From CAVOAK01 sp963664465 (GTDB taxonomy: Bacteria > Pseudomonadota > Alphaproteobacteria > UBA8366 > CAVOAK01): a DNA stretch of 64,000 bases. The stretch covers positions 12,037 through 76,036 of the forward strand of contig CAXXSU010000008.1 of the NCBI GenBank assembly GCA_963664465.2, given 5' to 3'. Shown here piece by piece: positions 27,757 to 36,596 of this stretch. Position 1 is the stretch's first letter, and every line of letters starts with the position of its first letter. The position numbers and the translations under genes are program-made. The notes beneath the pieces were generated by a model. It was not told where the DNA came from. It did no database searches and saw only the letters and a program-made list of their open reading frames with translations.

Positions 27757-29133
27757 ATGAGCGACACGACATTGGAGCCGATCCATATCATTGGCGGTGG
27801 TCTCGCGGGATCCGAGGCCGCGTGGCAGATCGCGCAGGTTGGGGTGCCAGTCATCCTGCACGAAATGCGACCATTGCAACGCACCGACGCACACCTGAGC
27901 GACGGACTGGCAGAGCTGGTTTGCTCCAATTCGTTCCGTTCTGACGATGCGGCATACAATGCGGTGGGCCTGTTGCACGAGGAAATGCGGCAATGCGGCT
28001 CGCTGATCATCGCCTGTGGCGACCGCAACAGGGTACCCGCGGGCAGCGCGCTTGCGGTCGACCGCGAGGGATTCAGTGCCTGCGTAACCGAGGCCCTGAC
28101 AGCCGACACCCGCGTCACAATCGAGCGCGGCGAAGTCGCCGGCCTGCCGCCCGATGATTGGGACCAGGTGATCGTCGCCACCGGCCCCCTCACCTCACCG
28201 TCTCTCAGCAACGGCATCCTCAGTCTCACGGGCCAGGATTCACTCGCCTTCTTCGACGCCATCGCGCCGATCGTCCATCGGGACTCGATCGATTTTTCAA
28301 AGGCCTGGTACCAGTCGCGCTACGACAAAGCCGGACCGGGCGGCGACGGCAAGGACTATATCAACTGTCCGCTGGATCAGGTTCAGTACGAGTCGCTGAT
28401 TGCCGCCCTGCTCGACGGCGAGAAGACTGAGTTTAAGCAATGGGAGATCGAGACGCCGTATTTCGAGGGTTGCCTGCCGCTCGAAGTCATGGCTGAGCGC
28501 GGTCCGGACACACCGCGATTCGGGCCAATGAAACCGGTCGGACTAACCGATCCGAACACCGGGAAGCGTCCCCACGCCGTTGTCCAACTGCGCCAGGACA
28601 ACGCGCTTGGCACGCTCTACAACATGGTGGGTTGCCAAACCAAACTGACATACGGCGAACAGTTGCGCATCTTCCGCATGATCCCGGGATTGGAGCAGGC
28701 TGAGTTCGCACGGTTGGGCGGGCTTCACCGCAACACATTTCTCAACAGCCCGCAGCTCCTTGATGGACACCTTCGCATGCGGGCTGATCCACGGCTGCGT
28801 TTTGCTGGTCAAATCACAGGTGTTGAGGGCTACGTCGAGTCCGCTGCGATTGGATTGATTGCCGGCCGATTTGCGGCTGCAGAGCGGACGGGCGTCCCGG
28901 TCGACCTGCCACCGCCGACGACGGCGATGGGTGCACTTCTCGTCCACATCACCGGCGGCGCAGAATCCACCACTTTCCAGCCGATGAACGTCAACTTCGG
29001 ATTATTTCCACCACTGACCGCACCGGAACGTGGCCGCCCACCAAAAGGCCGCGAGCGCAAAGCTGCATTATCGGCGCGCGCGTTGGCTGACCTCGAGCGT
29101 TGGCTCGGGCCGGCGCGCGCGGCCGCCGAATAG
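27757..29133 (+). CDS. trmFO: Methylenetetrahydrofolate-tRNA-(uracil-5-)-methyltransferase
   Basis: TrmFO makes 5-methyluridine at position 54 of tRNA using methylenetetrahydrofolate and FADH2. The 458-residue protein has the FAD motif IHIIGGGLAGSEAAWQIA, the LAELVCSNSFRSD block, and the YFEGCLPLEVMAERG motif with the reactive cysteine. It also has the MNVNFGLFPP segment near the C-terminus. It is not GidA, which is longer and has a different C-terminus. Confidence 0.96.
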   Translation: MSDTTLEPIHIIGGGLAGSEAAWQIAQVGVPVILHEMRPLQRTDAHLSDGLAELVCSNSFRSDDAAYNAVGLLHEEMRQCGSLIIACGDRNRVPAGSALAVDREGFSACVTEALTADTRVTIERGEVAGLPPDDWDQVIVATGPLTSPSLSNGILSLTGQDSLAFFDAIAPIVHRDSIDFSKAWYQSRYDKAGPGGDGKDYINCPLDQVQYESLIAALLDGEKTEFKQWEIETPYFEGCLPLEVMAERGPDTPRFGPMKPVGLTDPNTGKRPHAVVQLRQDNALGTLYNMVGCQTKLTYGEQLRIFRMIPGLEQAEFARLGGLHRNTFLNSPQLLDGHLRMRADPRLRFAGQITGVEGYVESAAIGLIAGRFAAAERTGVPVDLPPPTTAMGALLVHITGGAESTTFQPMNVNFGLFPPLTAPERGRPPKGRERKAALSARALADLERWLGPARAAAE

Positions 29134-29145
29134 TGAGACGCCAGA

Positions 29146-29595
29146 ATGCAGACTACCCACTCAAGCCAGGTCAATTTGCCCGGGCAGGAGATTGAATATA
29201 CGGTGCACGATCATTTGAGCCACCGAATTCGGGCGCTATCGCCGATCCGGTTCCTGCTTGCAGTCTTGGTTGTCTCCTTGCTCGTCGGACCGCTGCAGGC
29301 ACAGCAGCGGCGGCTCCCCGATGACGAAGCAATCTTAATAATGAACACCTCCGAACTGGCCGCGGCGGCAAAGAACTGCAATCTCGAATGGCAGCCCTAT
29401 TTCGAAGCTTTCATGGCCTGGCAAGCCAGGCGAGGAATGTGGAATACCCAAGATGTCACCAGCATCGAGGGACTGTTCATGTTCGCCCAGAACAAATACA
29501 TCGAACAGCTGCCGGACGATTACTGCACCGCGGAACAGATTTACACAATCGACGCGCTGACGGCAGAGCGCATCGGCGTCCTGGCGAAACAGTGA
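29146..29595 (+). CDS. Secreted small protein, paralogue of the next gene, unknown family
   Basis: A 149-residue frame contains a signal peptide (IRFLLAVLVVSLLVGPLQAQ). An alternative GTG start at 29203 would place the signal peptide at the very N-terminus. The mature part has CNLEWQPYFEAFMAWQARRG and ends in DDYCTAEQ plus a basic C-terminal helix (TAERIGVLAKQ). The two cysteines could form a disulfide. The next gene encodes a clear paralogue, and its GTG overlaps this stop. I recognise no family and no enzymatic motif. Confidence 0.7.
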   Translation: MQTTHSSQVNLPGQEIEYTVHDHLSHRIRALSPIRFLLAVLVVSLLVGPLQAQQRRLPDDEAILIMNTSELAAAAKNCNLEWQPYFEAFMAWQARRGMWNTQDVTSIEGLFMFAQNKYIEQLPDDYCTAEQIYTIDALTAERIGVLAKQ

Positions 29596-29975
29596 CGGCT
29601 CTGGCGGTCTTCGCGAGAGCAAGATGTCTGGCGGCGGCGATTGCGCTGTCTACCTACGCTTACCCTGGTCCGGCGGCGACGCAGGATTTGCCCATTCCCG
29701 AAGACGAGGTAATGTTGGTTAGGATCACCGCCGAACCCGCGGGCGCAGCCATGCACTGCGATCTCGAGTGGAAACCCTATTATCTGTCGTTCATGCAGTG
29801 GCAACGGCGCCACAACTTATGGGACGATGACCAGATCGCCTTCGTTGGCGCCTATTTCGGTGCTGTGCAGGCGCGCTATAGCCAAAGCCGGATCGACGGC
29901 TACTGCACCGAAAACCGGGTGGCAGAAATCATAACGCTGAAGGCAGAACGTACGCGCCTGATGGAGCGCCGATAG
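29592..29975 (+). CDS. Secreted small protein, tandem paralogue, unknown family
   Basis: The GTG start at 29592 overlaps the TGA of the preceding gene (GTGA), so translation is probably coupled. A signal peptide (ARCLAAAIALSTYAYPGPA) leads to a mature protein with CDLEWKPYYLSFMQWQRRHN and DGYCTEN, followed by LKAERTRLMERR. The same cysteines, LEW-PY block and C-terminal helix occur in the preceding protein. Both are likely periplasmic. No function can be assigned. Confidence 0.7.
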   Translation: MTALAVFARARCLAAAIALSTYAYPGPAATQDLPIPEDEVMLVRITAEPAGAAMHCDLEWKPYYLSFMQWQRRHNLWDDDQIAFVGAYFGAVQARYSQSRIDGYCTENRVAEIITLKAERTRLMERR

Positions 29976-29997
29976 TGTCGCGCCTCCTGCATTTGCC

Positions 29998-30843
29998 TCA
30001 ATAGCGTCCGAGAAATGAATTCACCGCAAGCGCGAGCGGCAGCAATGCCGCCGGACGGGAATGATTTGCGGAAAACGGATCATGCCCGGCGCGCGCCAGC
30101 CGGCGCAAGTAGCCCCGCGCGATTGCAGCAGGCAGCAGGGCGGACAGGGCCGCTGCCTCCACGTCTGGCCGCAGGGCACCGGCGGCAGCGAGGTGTCCGC
30201 GGGCAACATCGGCGATCTCGGCAACAGCGTCAGCTAATTGCCGCTGCGAAGGTTGGGCGGCCAGCGTGCGCAAATCGAAGCCATGGCGCAGCATCAAATC
30301 CGAGGGAAGATAGACGCGATTTTTTGGCAAATGCCGCGATAAGGCCCGCAACAGTCCGACAAGTGCCCATGCGGTTCCAACATGACCAACCGCTGTCCGC
30401 GTCACCTCGGTACTGGCGCCCAAGATCTCGAGCGCGAGCCAGCCCAAGGTAGCCGACGTTGCCTCGGCATAGTCTTCCAATGCCGCCATCGTTTTCGGCG
30501 GACTGTTCTCAAGGTCCCTCTCGCGCGCGTCGAACAGACGGTCGAAATAGCGGCGCGACAAATGAGACCGCTCGATAACGGCACCCAACGATTGCACGAC
30601 TGCATGCGAACGCAAGTCGCCGCGGTAGGCATCGTCGATGGCTTCGCGCCACCACTGCAGACGGATCTGCCCGAGCATCGGCTCGCTGACCGTCTCACGG
30701 ATCTTCGCCACCACAATATTGAAGGCGTACAGTGCAAAGAGCGCTTCTCGACACTCCGACGGAGCAAACAGGACCGTCAGGAAACGGTCGCGGTCATGCG
30801 CGCGAACTTCACTGCCGCAATTGCTGAGACTATGAGAGGCCAT
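29998..30843 (-). CDS. Squalene/phytoene synthase-fold protein, NDUFAF6-like
   Basis: The protein begins with DRDRFLTVLFAPSECREALF, then AKIRETVSEPMLGQIRLQWW, the signature of the NDUFAF6-like branch of the squalene/phytoene synthase fold. The catalytic aspartate-rich motif of true synthases is not present at the first site, so prenyl condensation is unlikely. The mitochondrial relative NDUFAF6 helps assemble respiratory complex I. In alphaproteobacteria it is usually near secD/secF. Here three plus-strand genes separate it from the Mth938-type gene. Confidence 0.85.
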   Translation of the reverse strand: MASHSLSNCGSEVRAHDRDRFLTVLFAPSECREALFALYAFNIVVAKIRETVSEPMLGQIRLQWWREAIDDAYRGDLRSHAVVQSLGAVIERSHLSRRYFDRLFDARERDLENSPPKTMAALEDYAEATSATLGWLALEILGASTEVTRTAVGHVGTAWALVGLLRALSRHLPKNRVYLPSDLMLRHGFDLRTLAAQPSQRQLADAVAEIADVARGHLAAAGALRPDVEAAALSALLPAAIARGYLRRLARAGHDPFSANHSRPAALLPLALAVNSFLGRY

Positions 30844-30943
30844 CCATCAACCCGATTCCTCCACTCGCCAAACACACAGTTACATACAAGCCCGCCTTGC
30901 GATATGTAGGCTCGATGGCATCCGACCCGAAACAATCCGCTTC

Positions 30944-32188
30944 GTGAGAACGCTCCACATCATCGGCGGCGGTCTGTCTGGTCTATCCGCAGCCGTAGGC
31001 GCGGTAGATCAGGGTTGGCGTGCGATCGTCCATGAGGCCGCGGCGCAAGCCGGCGGCCGCTGTCGTTCGTTTCACGACGAGGCCCTCGGGCGAACAATCG
31101 ATAACGGAAATCACCTGCTACTTGGTGCCAACCGTGCAACGCTGGGATTTCTCGATACGATTGGAGCGCGCGATCAATTGTTGGCGGTTGAGCCCGCCCG
31201 GATACCCTTCTTGGACCTGAACAATGGTCGGCAGTGGTCGCTACGCCCGGGACCGCCGTGGTGGCCGCTGATGGCAAAGCGCGGTATCCCCGACGCAACG
31301 ATCGGCGATTTTCTGAAATCCGTGCAACTGTTCTTCGCCGGACCGGACGCCACAGTGTCGGAATGTCTTCCCCACGGTGTGCTGTTCGATCGCTTCTGGT
31401 CCCCAATGGCGACAGCAGCCCTCAATACCGACCCGAAAGACGCTTCAGCGCGTCTTCTCATGGCCATCGTGACGCCAATAATGTTCAGCGGCGCGCAGGC
31501 CAGCCGCCCCTACATTGCCCGAAATAGCCTGTCACAAACATTTGTCGATCCGGCCGTTGCCTATGTCGAGGCCAACGGCGGAAATGTGCGGCTCGGACGC
31601 CGATTGCGCAGGTTAGATGCAACAATCGAGGGTGTGCAGAAGCTCCAAATTGGCGACGACGAAGAAACGTTGGAAGCGGGCGATCGCGTTATCCTAGCTG
31701 TGCCGCCGCAAGCCGCCGCGCAGCTTTTACCGAATCTCACCTTACCCCTTTCATCTTCTGCCATCGTTAACGCTCACTTTCGTCTGGACCAGCCCGTGAA
31801 GCTGCCCGGCGACGCGCCGTTTGTGGGACTCATCGGCGGTACGGCGCAATGGCTCTTCGCCCGCGCCGACGTCGTTGCCGTGACGGTCAGTGCGGCCGAT
31901 CAGCTTGCCGACAGTCCCATCATTGAGATTGCAGAGAAGTTGTGGACCGACGTGGCTCGGGCGCTAGCCTTGGATGGCGCTGCGATACCGCCCCACCGAA
32001 TCATTAAGGAGCAGCGCGCCACATTTGCCCAGACACCGGTTGAAGTGGCACGACGGCCAGCGTCAGAGGCGGCAAATCTCGAAAATCTAGCGCTTGCGGG
32101 GGATTGGACGGCGACCGGCCTACCGGCGACAATCGAGGGCGCCATACGGTCCGGTATGGCAGCGGTAGCGGCTCTTAGCAGCCGGTGA
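30944..32188 (+). CDS. hpnE: Hydroxysqualene dehydroxylase-like FAD protein (HpnE-type)
   Basis: The GTG start (30944) leads into the FAD motif LHIIGGGLSGLSAAVGAV and EAAAQAGGRCRSF. The ALGRTIDNGNHLLLGAN segment matches HpnE-type proteins, which remove the hydroxyl group from hydroxysqualene in the hopanoid route. The C-terminal FAD motif LALAGDWTATGLPATIEGA is present. HpnC and HpnD partners are not in this window; the divergent neighbour is NDUFAF6-like rather than a true synthase. The name is therefore by family resemblance. Confidence 0.85.
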   Translation: MRTLHIIGGGLSGLSAAVGAVDQGWRAIVHEAAAQAGGRCRSFHDEALGRTIDNGNHLLLGANRATLGFLDTIGARDQLLAVEPARIPFLDLNNGRQWSLRPGPPWWPLMAKRGIPDATIGDFLKSVQLFFAGPDATVSECLPHGVLFDRFWSPMATAALNTDPKDASARLLMAIVTPIMFSGAQASRPYIARNSLSQTFVDPAVAYVEANGGNVRLGRRLRRLDATIEGVQKLQIGDDEETLEAGDRVILAVPPQAAAQLLPNLTLPLSSSAIVNAHFRLDQPVKLPGDAPFVGLIGGTAQWLFARADVVAVTVSAADQLADSPIIEIAEKLWTDVARALALDGAAIPPHRIIKEQRATFAQTPVEVARRPASEAANLENLALAGDWTATGLPATIEGAIRSGMAAVAALSSR

Positions 32189-32205
32189 TTGATATCGGCT
32201 GGCTC

Positions 32206-32233
32206 TTGCGAGACCAGGTTGTTGCTCTATACT
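32206..32233 (+). promoter_or_regulatory. Sigma70-type promoter
   Basis: TTGCGA (32206-32211) and TATACT (32228-32233) are 16 bp apart, pointing at the small membrane protein gene that begins at 32274. Confidence 0.55.
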
Positions 32234-32273
32234 GCGCACGTTATCAATCAATGAAATCAGGGGACTGGGACGC

Positions 32274-32381
32274 ATGAAAAATCCGCTTGAATCACTGTCC
32301 GGCACCATCCTAATGGGGCTGATCATCCTGGTGGTAATGGTCGTTGTTGTCGAGGCCATCGGCAGCGGCGGCGCGATCTAA
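32274..32381 (+). CDS. 35-residue single-helix membrane protein
   Basis: ATG at 32274 starts MKNPLESLSGTILMGLIILV and then a valine-rich stretch ending EAIGSGGAI. It is one transmembrane helix with a short N-terminus. A promoter-like pair lies 41 bp upstream and the PuuD-like membrane protein gene follows after 29 bp, so they probably share an mRNA. Such small proteins can be subunits of membrane complexes; here that is inference. Confidence 0.6.
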   Translation: MKNPLESLSGTILMGLIILVVMVVVVEAIGSGGAI

Positions 32382-32410
32382 TTATCAGAATCGTTGGGGG
32401 ACAAAACATC

Positions 32411-32920
32411 ATGGATTATTTGGATTACGACTGGTTGGTTTTCCTGTTTCGATATTTCCACGTCCTGAGCGGCGTCATGTGGATCGGCCTCCTGTGGTAT
32501 TTCAATTTTGTGCAAATTCCGACCATGCCGAAGATCCCCGAGGAGCAGCGCCCGGCCGTCACCGGTCATATCGCGCCCGAAGTTCTGTTCTGGTTCCGCT
32601 GGGCCGCGCTTTCGACGGTCGTCACCGGCCTTATCCTGGCCTGGATGAACGGCTATCTCGTCGACGCGCTGGCGATCGGCCTGACCGACGGCAGCAGTCG
32701 CTCGGCGGCGATCGGCATCGGCATGTGGTTCGGCCTCATCATGGCCTATAACGTGTGGTTCATCATTTGGCCCAAGCAGCAAATTGCCTTGGGACTTGTC
32801 GAAGCAGACGCGTCGCTTAAACCGGCGGCCGGTCGCACGGCGATGCTGTTCTCACGCACCAACACGATGTTGTCGGTTCCGATGCTCTACGCCATGGTTT
32901 CGGCGCAAAACATCTACTAA
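32411..32920 (+). CDS. Urate oxidase N-terminal-domain (PuuD-like) membrane protein
   Basis: The 169-residue protein has about four hydrophobic helices and the start FLFRYFHVLSGVMWIGLLWY, typical of the membrane domain found at the N-terminus of cytochrome c-coupled urate oxidases (PuuD). The cytochrome domain is missing. Histidines at FHVLSG and VTGHIAP could bind haem. Stand-alone versions are common in alphaproteobacteria and not functionally defined. It follows the 35-residue protein gene and ends just before a strong terminator. Confidence 0.78.
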   Translation: MDYLDYDWLVFLFRYFHVLSGVMWIGLLWYFNFVQIPTMPKIPEEQRPAVTGHIAPEVLFWFRWAALSTVVTGLILAWMNGYLVDALAIGLTDGSSRSAAIGIGMWFGLIMAYNVWFIIWPKQQIALGLVEADASLKPAAGRTAMLFSRTNTMLSVPMLYAMVSAQNIY

Positions 32921-32944
32921 GACGGACATAAACCGTCGACGAGG

Positions 32945-32969
32945 AAACGGGGCCTAGCGGCCCCGTTTT
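32945..32969 (+). terminator. Rho-independent terminator
   Basis: A perfect 10-bp stem (AAACGGGGCC / GGCCCCGTTT) with a TAGC loop, followed by T, ends the PuuD-like transcript 24 bp after its stop. Confidence 0.9.
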
Positions 32970-33012
32970 CATGTCTGGTTCGGCGTTTCAAGGCGGCTCT
33001 GGATTTAGCGGC

Positions 33013-33387
33013 CTAGAGCAGAATCAAAGCTGCCGCCACCTGTCTTCCCTCTGCAAGCAATGCGTTATAGGTCCGACACGCAGCACCCGTATCCATGGTA
33101 TCCACGCCAATGCCAGCGGCTCGCAATTCGGCACGCAGCTCGCTCTCCATTAGCTGCATTCGCGGTCCGCAACCAACCAGCAACACGTCGACCGAAGGTT
33201 CGGCCTGCATTACCAGCTCAAGCGATTGGCTTGAAACGTCCTTCATCGCCGAAACCGGCCAGGCGATCGTGCGCTCTGGAAATACCAGAACCGAACTCTC
33301 ATAAACCTTAGTGGCGATGCGAAAACGACCGGGGCCGTAACTATCTATGACTTGCCGGTCTTGGGGGATGATCGGCGTGACGTCCAT
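33013..33387 (-). CDS. Mth938-like (NDUFAF3-like) domain protein
   Basis: The 124-residue protein matches the Mth938/DUF498 fold: IDSYGPGRFRIATKVYESSV, then DVLLVGCGPRMQ, then GIGVDTMDTGAACRTYNALL. The mitochondrial homologue NDUFAF3 is a complex I assembly factor. It starts 9 bp after secF on the same strand and is part of the yajC-secD-secF operon. Its bacterial role is not known; a link to membrane protein insertion is inferred only from the neighbourhood. Confidence 0.88.
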   Translation of the reverse strand: MDVTPIIPQDRQVIDSYGPGRFRIATKVYESSVLVFPERTIAWPVSAMKDVSSQSLELVMQAEPSVDVLLVGCGPRMQLMESELRAELRAAGIGVDTMDTGAACRTYNALLAEGRQVAAALILL

Positions 33388-33396
33388 CGACGTTGA

Positions 33397-34341
33397 TCAG
33401 GGAACTTCCTGCTCGGCCGTCGGATTTTCGTCCTCATCGGCGGCGACGCCACGATCCGGCCGGAGATAGAGTAGAACGGGCACCGCAAGCGCGACCGACG
33501 AATAGGTTCCAATCAACACGCCCCAAATCAAGGCAACCGCAAACCCACGGATGACGGCACCACCGAAAATGTAGAGCGCGAACAGTGCCAACAGCGTCGT
33601 CAGACTCGTCATGATGGTGCGCGAAAGTGTCTCGTTGATCGACTGGTTGAAAAGATCGATCAAGGACATCTTCTTGTAGCGCCGCAAATTCTCGCGCACC
33701 CGATCGTAGATAACGACGGTGTCGTTGATCGAATAACCGGCAATCGTCAGAACCGCGGCCACAGTCGCCAAATTGAACTCCAACGCCAACAACGAAAACA
33801 GGCCAATCGTTGTAATAACATCGTGACTCAGGGCGATAACCGCACCGACTCCGAACTGCCATTCGAATCGAAGCCAGATGTAAAGCAAGATAGCGCCAAT
33901 CGCGGCCAAGACCGCCCAGGTCGCGGCGCGTTTGAGTTCGGCGCCCACCGTCGGCCCGACGAACTCGGTACGTCGGTACTCGGCAATAGTGCTGCCCAGC
34001 GCATCCTTGACGATGTCGATTGCGCCCTGCTGTGCACCGTCGCCACCCTCCTGGCGCTGCACGCGAATCAATACATCGTTCACGCTGCCGAACTCTTGCA
34101 ACGCCACTTCACCGAGCCCCAGACCATTCAATTGGGTGCGAAGACCGCCGATATCGGCTGGACCATTGGTGCGGACCTCGATCAGGATCCCGCCGAGAAA
34201 ATCGATTCCCAGATTGAGGCCCTTGCCGAGGAACAATCCAGATGACGCCACAACGAGTAAGGCAGATATAACGAAGGTGATCATCCGCTTGTTGACGAAG
34301 TCGATCTTGGTGTTGTTGGGAACCAGTCGAAGCGTTTTCAT
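33397..34341 (-). CDS. secF: Protein translocase subunit SecF
   Basis: SecF with SecD uses the proton gradient to help Sec-dependent export. The 314-residue protein has the first helix, a periplasmic loop (residues about 50-130) and five further helices with the conserved GYSINDTVVIYDRVREN. It lies 16 bp downstream of secD. Confidence 0.97.
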   Translation of the reverse strand: MKTLRLVPNNTKIDFVNKRMITFVISALLVVASSGLFLGKGLNLGIDFLGGILIEVRTNGPADIGGLRTQLNGLGLGEVALQEFGSVNDVLIRVQRQEGGDGAQQGAIDIVKDALGSTIAEYRRTEFVGPTVGAELKRAATWAVLAAIGAILLYIWLRFEWQFGVGAVIALSHDVITTIGLFSLLALEFNLATVAAVLTIAGYSINDTVVIYDRVRENLRRYKKMSLIDLFNQSINETLSRTIMTSLTTLLALFALYIFGGAVIRGFAVALIWGVLIGTYSSVALAVPVLLYLRPDRGVAADEDENPTAEQEVP

Positions 34342-34357
34342 GCCACGTCGTCCCGGC

Positions 34358-35929
34358 TCATATCGGCAGTGCCTGCGGCCGCGTGATCCGCAGCCAGGTT
34401 ACGAGAATCATTCGCGTTACCATCACCGCCGTAAACATCGACGTGACAATGCCAATCGCAAGCGTGATGGCGAACCCTTTTATCGGTCCGGAGCCGAACG
34501 CGAAGAGAAGAACCGCCGCAATGAGCGTCGTCAGATTTGAATCGACGATGGTTATGATCGCTCGCCTATATCCGGCATCAATGGCCGAAATCGGCGTGCG
34601 GCCATTGTTTACTTCTTCGCGTATGCGCTCAAAGATCAGCACATTCGCATCGACAGCCATGCCGATCGTTAGAACAATTCCGGCAATGCCAGGAAGCGTC
34701 AGTGTGGCTTGCAGGAGCGACAGCACGGCAACGATGAGAACCAAGTTAAGAATCAATGCGAAATCGGCCATGATGCCGAATCGGCCGTAGACGACGACCA
34801 TGAAGATCGTCACCAGAACGATACCAATGATGCTGGCAATTCTGCCGGAATCGATCGAGTCTTGTCCGAGCCCGGGTCCGACTGTTCGTTCTTCAAGAAT
34901 ATTCAGAGGTGCCGGCAGCGCGCCCGCGCGCAGCAAAAGTGCGAGGTCCTGGACCTCTTGAGTGGTGAACTGACCAGTTATTATCCCGCTTCCACCGGGA
35001 ATCGGCTCCCTGATATTGGGTGCGCTGATAACTTTGCCGTCGAGCACGATGGCAAGCAGGCGACCCACATTCTGCGCGGTTATGTCGCCGAATTTTCGAG
35101 CGCCGATTGAGTTGAAGCGAAAACTGACGACCGGTCGATTGTTTTGGAATGTCGCCTGAGCATCGATCAGCGTATCGCCACTGAGCTCAACACGTTTTCG
35201 TACAAGGTAGCGGCGATTCTGGGCAAGCTCAGTTGGGTCATCCGACGGCAGCAGCATGATGCCGGGAGGCACCTTGGTCGAGGCGTCGCCAGTGGGTTGC
35301 GTAGCGTTGATAAGGTGAAAGGTGAGTTTTGCAGTCTTGCCAAGCAGACGTTTGACGCGCTCGGGATCTTTGACCCCTGGGAGCTGCACCAGGATTCGAT
35401 CCTGACCCTGTCGTTGGATTGTCGGCTCGCGTGTCCCGGTCTCGTCGATACGACGGCGGACAATCTCGATGGACTGGGCAACAGCGCTACTTTGTCGGTC
35501 GCGTATAGCTTCTTCGGATAACTGCATCCGAAACACACCGTCTGCGCTGAGCAAGATTTCGGCATCTGGATTGAGCTCGGCGATCTGCCTGCGAATATCT
35601 TCATTCCGAGCGGGATCGCGGAGGCGAAATACTGCTCCATTTCCCTCAATTCCGAGGCCGGTGTACCGCACCCGAGCGGTCCGAAGCGTCACCCGCAGCG
35701 CATCGACCATGGCCTCGAGCTGCTCGCGAATAACAGCGTCAACCTCAACTTCGAGCAGGAGATGCGATCCACCCTGCAAGTCCAATCCCAAGTTGATTTG
35801 TTTGCCTGGAGCCCACTCGGGCAGGCCCTCGAATGCCTGCTCACCGAACAGGTTCGGCAACGCGTAGAGAAACCCAAACACGCATACGGCTGAAATGAGG
35901 ATCTTTTTCCAGGGTGGGAAATGCAGCAT
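34358..35929 (-). CDS. secD: Protein translocase subunit SecD
   Basis: A 523-residue SecD with N-terminal helix, the GLDLQGGSHLLLEVEVD block, a large periplasmic domain and six-helix part with AVDANVLIFERIREE. It is read from the yajC-secD-secF unit and works at the SecYEG channel. Confidence 0.97.
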   Translation of the reverse strand: MLHFPPWKKILISAVCVFGFLYALPNLFGEQAFEGLPEWAPGKQINLGLDLQGGSHLLLEVEVDAVIREQLEAMVDALRVTLRTARVRYTGLGIEGNGAVFRLRDPARNEDIRRQIAELNPDAEILLSADGVFRMQLSEEAIRDRQSSAVAQSIEIVRRRIDETGTREPTIQRQGQDRILVQLPGVKDPERVKRLLGKTAKLTFHLINATQPTGDASTKVPPGIMLLPSDDPTELAQNRRYLVRKRVELSGDTLIDAQATFQNNRPVVSFRFNSIGARKFGDITAQNVGRLLAIVLDGKVISAPNIREPIPGGSGIITGQFTTQEVQDLALLLRAGALPAPLNILEERTVGPGLGQDSIDSGRIASIIGIVLVTIFMVVVYGRFGIMADFALILNLVLIVAVLSLLQATLTLPGIAGIVLTIGMAVDANVLIFERIREEVNNGRTPISAIDAGYRRAIITIVDSNLTTLIAAVLLFAFGSGPIKGFAITLAIGIVTSMFTAVMVTRMILVTWLRITRPQALPI

Positions 35930-35954
35930 GGGGCTGTATGACCGGTCAGCCGTC

Positions 35955-36389
35955 TTACTGTTTTTTGCCCGCGAGTTTGTTGAAAAGACCTCCCTCGCGC
36001 TGAACGGCCTTATCCTTGCCGCCGGACTGTTTTTTACTCTTGTCGCCGGCCTTCGCCGAATCGGACTTAGCCTCGCTGGGCTTGGTCAAGATATCCTGAA
36101 TGGTCATCCGTGCGACTCGAATTCTGACACCGTCGGCGATCTCAACCGTCACGTCATCGCTGCCTTCGACAGCTTTCACCACCGTTGCGTAGATTCCGCC
36201 GCCAGTGATAATTTTGTCGCCCTTTTTTGTGGCGGTCACCGACGCACGGTGGGCTTTCTGGCGTTTCTGCTGCGGACGAATCAGCAGGAAGTAGAAGACG
36301 GCAAATATCAGGATCAATGGCATGAGCGACACGAATATGTTGTCGCTGCCAAACCCCGCGGTCTGTGCCCATGCTTCGGAAATAAGCAT
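35955..36389 (-). CDS. yajC: Preprotein translocase subunit YajC
   Basis: One membrane helix (FVSLMPLILIFAVFYFLLIR) is followed by the conserved RPQQKRQKAHRA and the YajC core with GDKIITGGGIYATVV. The C-terminus is longer than usual, with a Lys/Ser/Gly-rich tail. It precedes secD by 25 bp and heads the operon, so the promoter should lie in 36390-36596. Confidence 0.96.
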   Translation of the reverse strand: MLISEAWAQTAGFGSDNIFVSLMPLILIFAVFYFLLIRPQQKRQKAHRASVTATKKGDKIITGGGIYATVVKAVEGSDDVTVEIADGVRIRVARMTIQDILTKPSEAKSDSAKAGDKSKKQSGGKDKAVQREGGLFNKLAGKKQ

Positions 36390-36596
36390 GAAATACTCCT
36401 CATTCGTCTGCGACTCAGCGCGCAGTCGGGCGGACTATAGCCACCCAAGGCCCAAATGCAATCAAGACTCACGGCCACGTTATTACTGTGCCCGGATGAT
36501 TGACCTCGCCGTGCCGTGTGGTACGGTCGGCGCCCGAATCCGCCAACTCAAAACTTTGGAGCGCCACGCTCCGCTATCCGTCAGCCGGCTGGGGAC

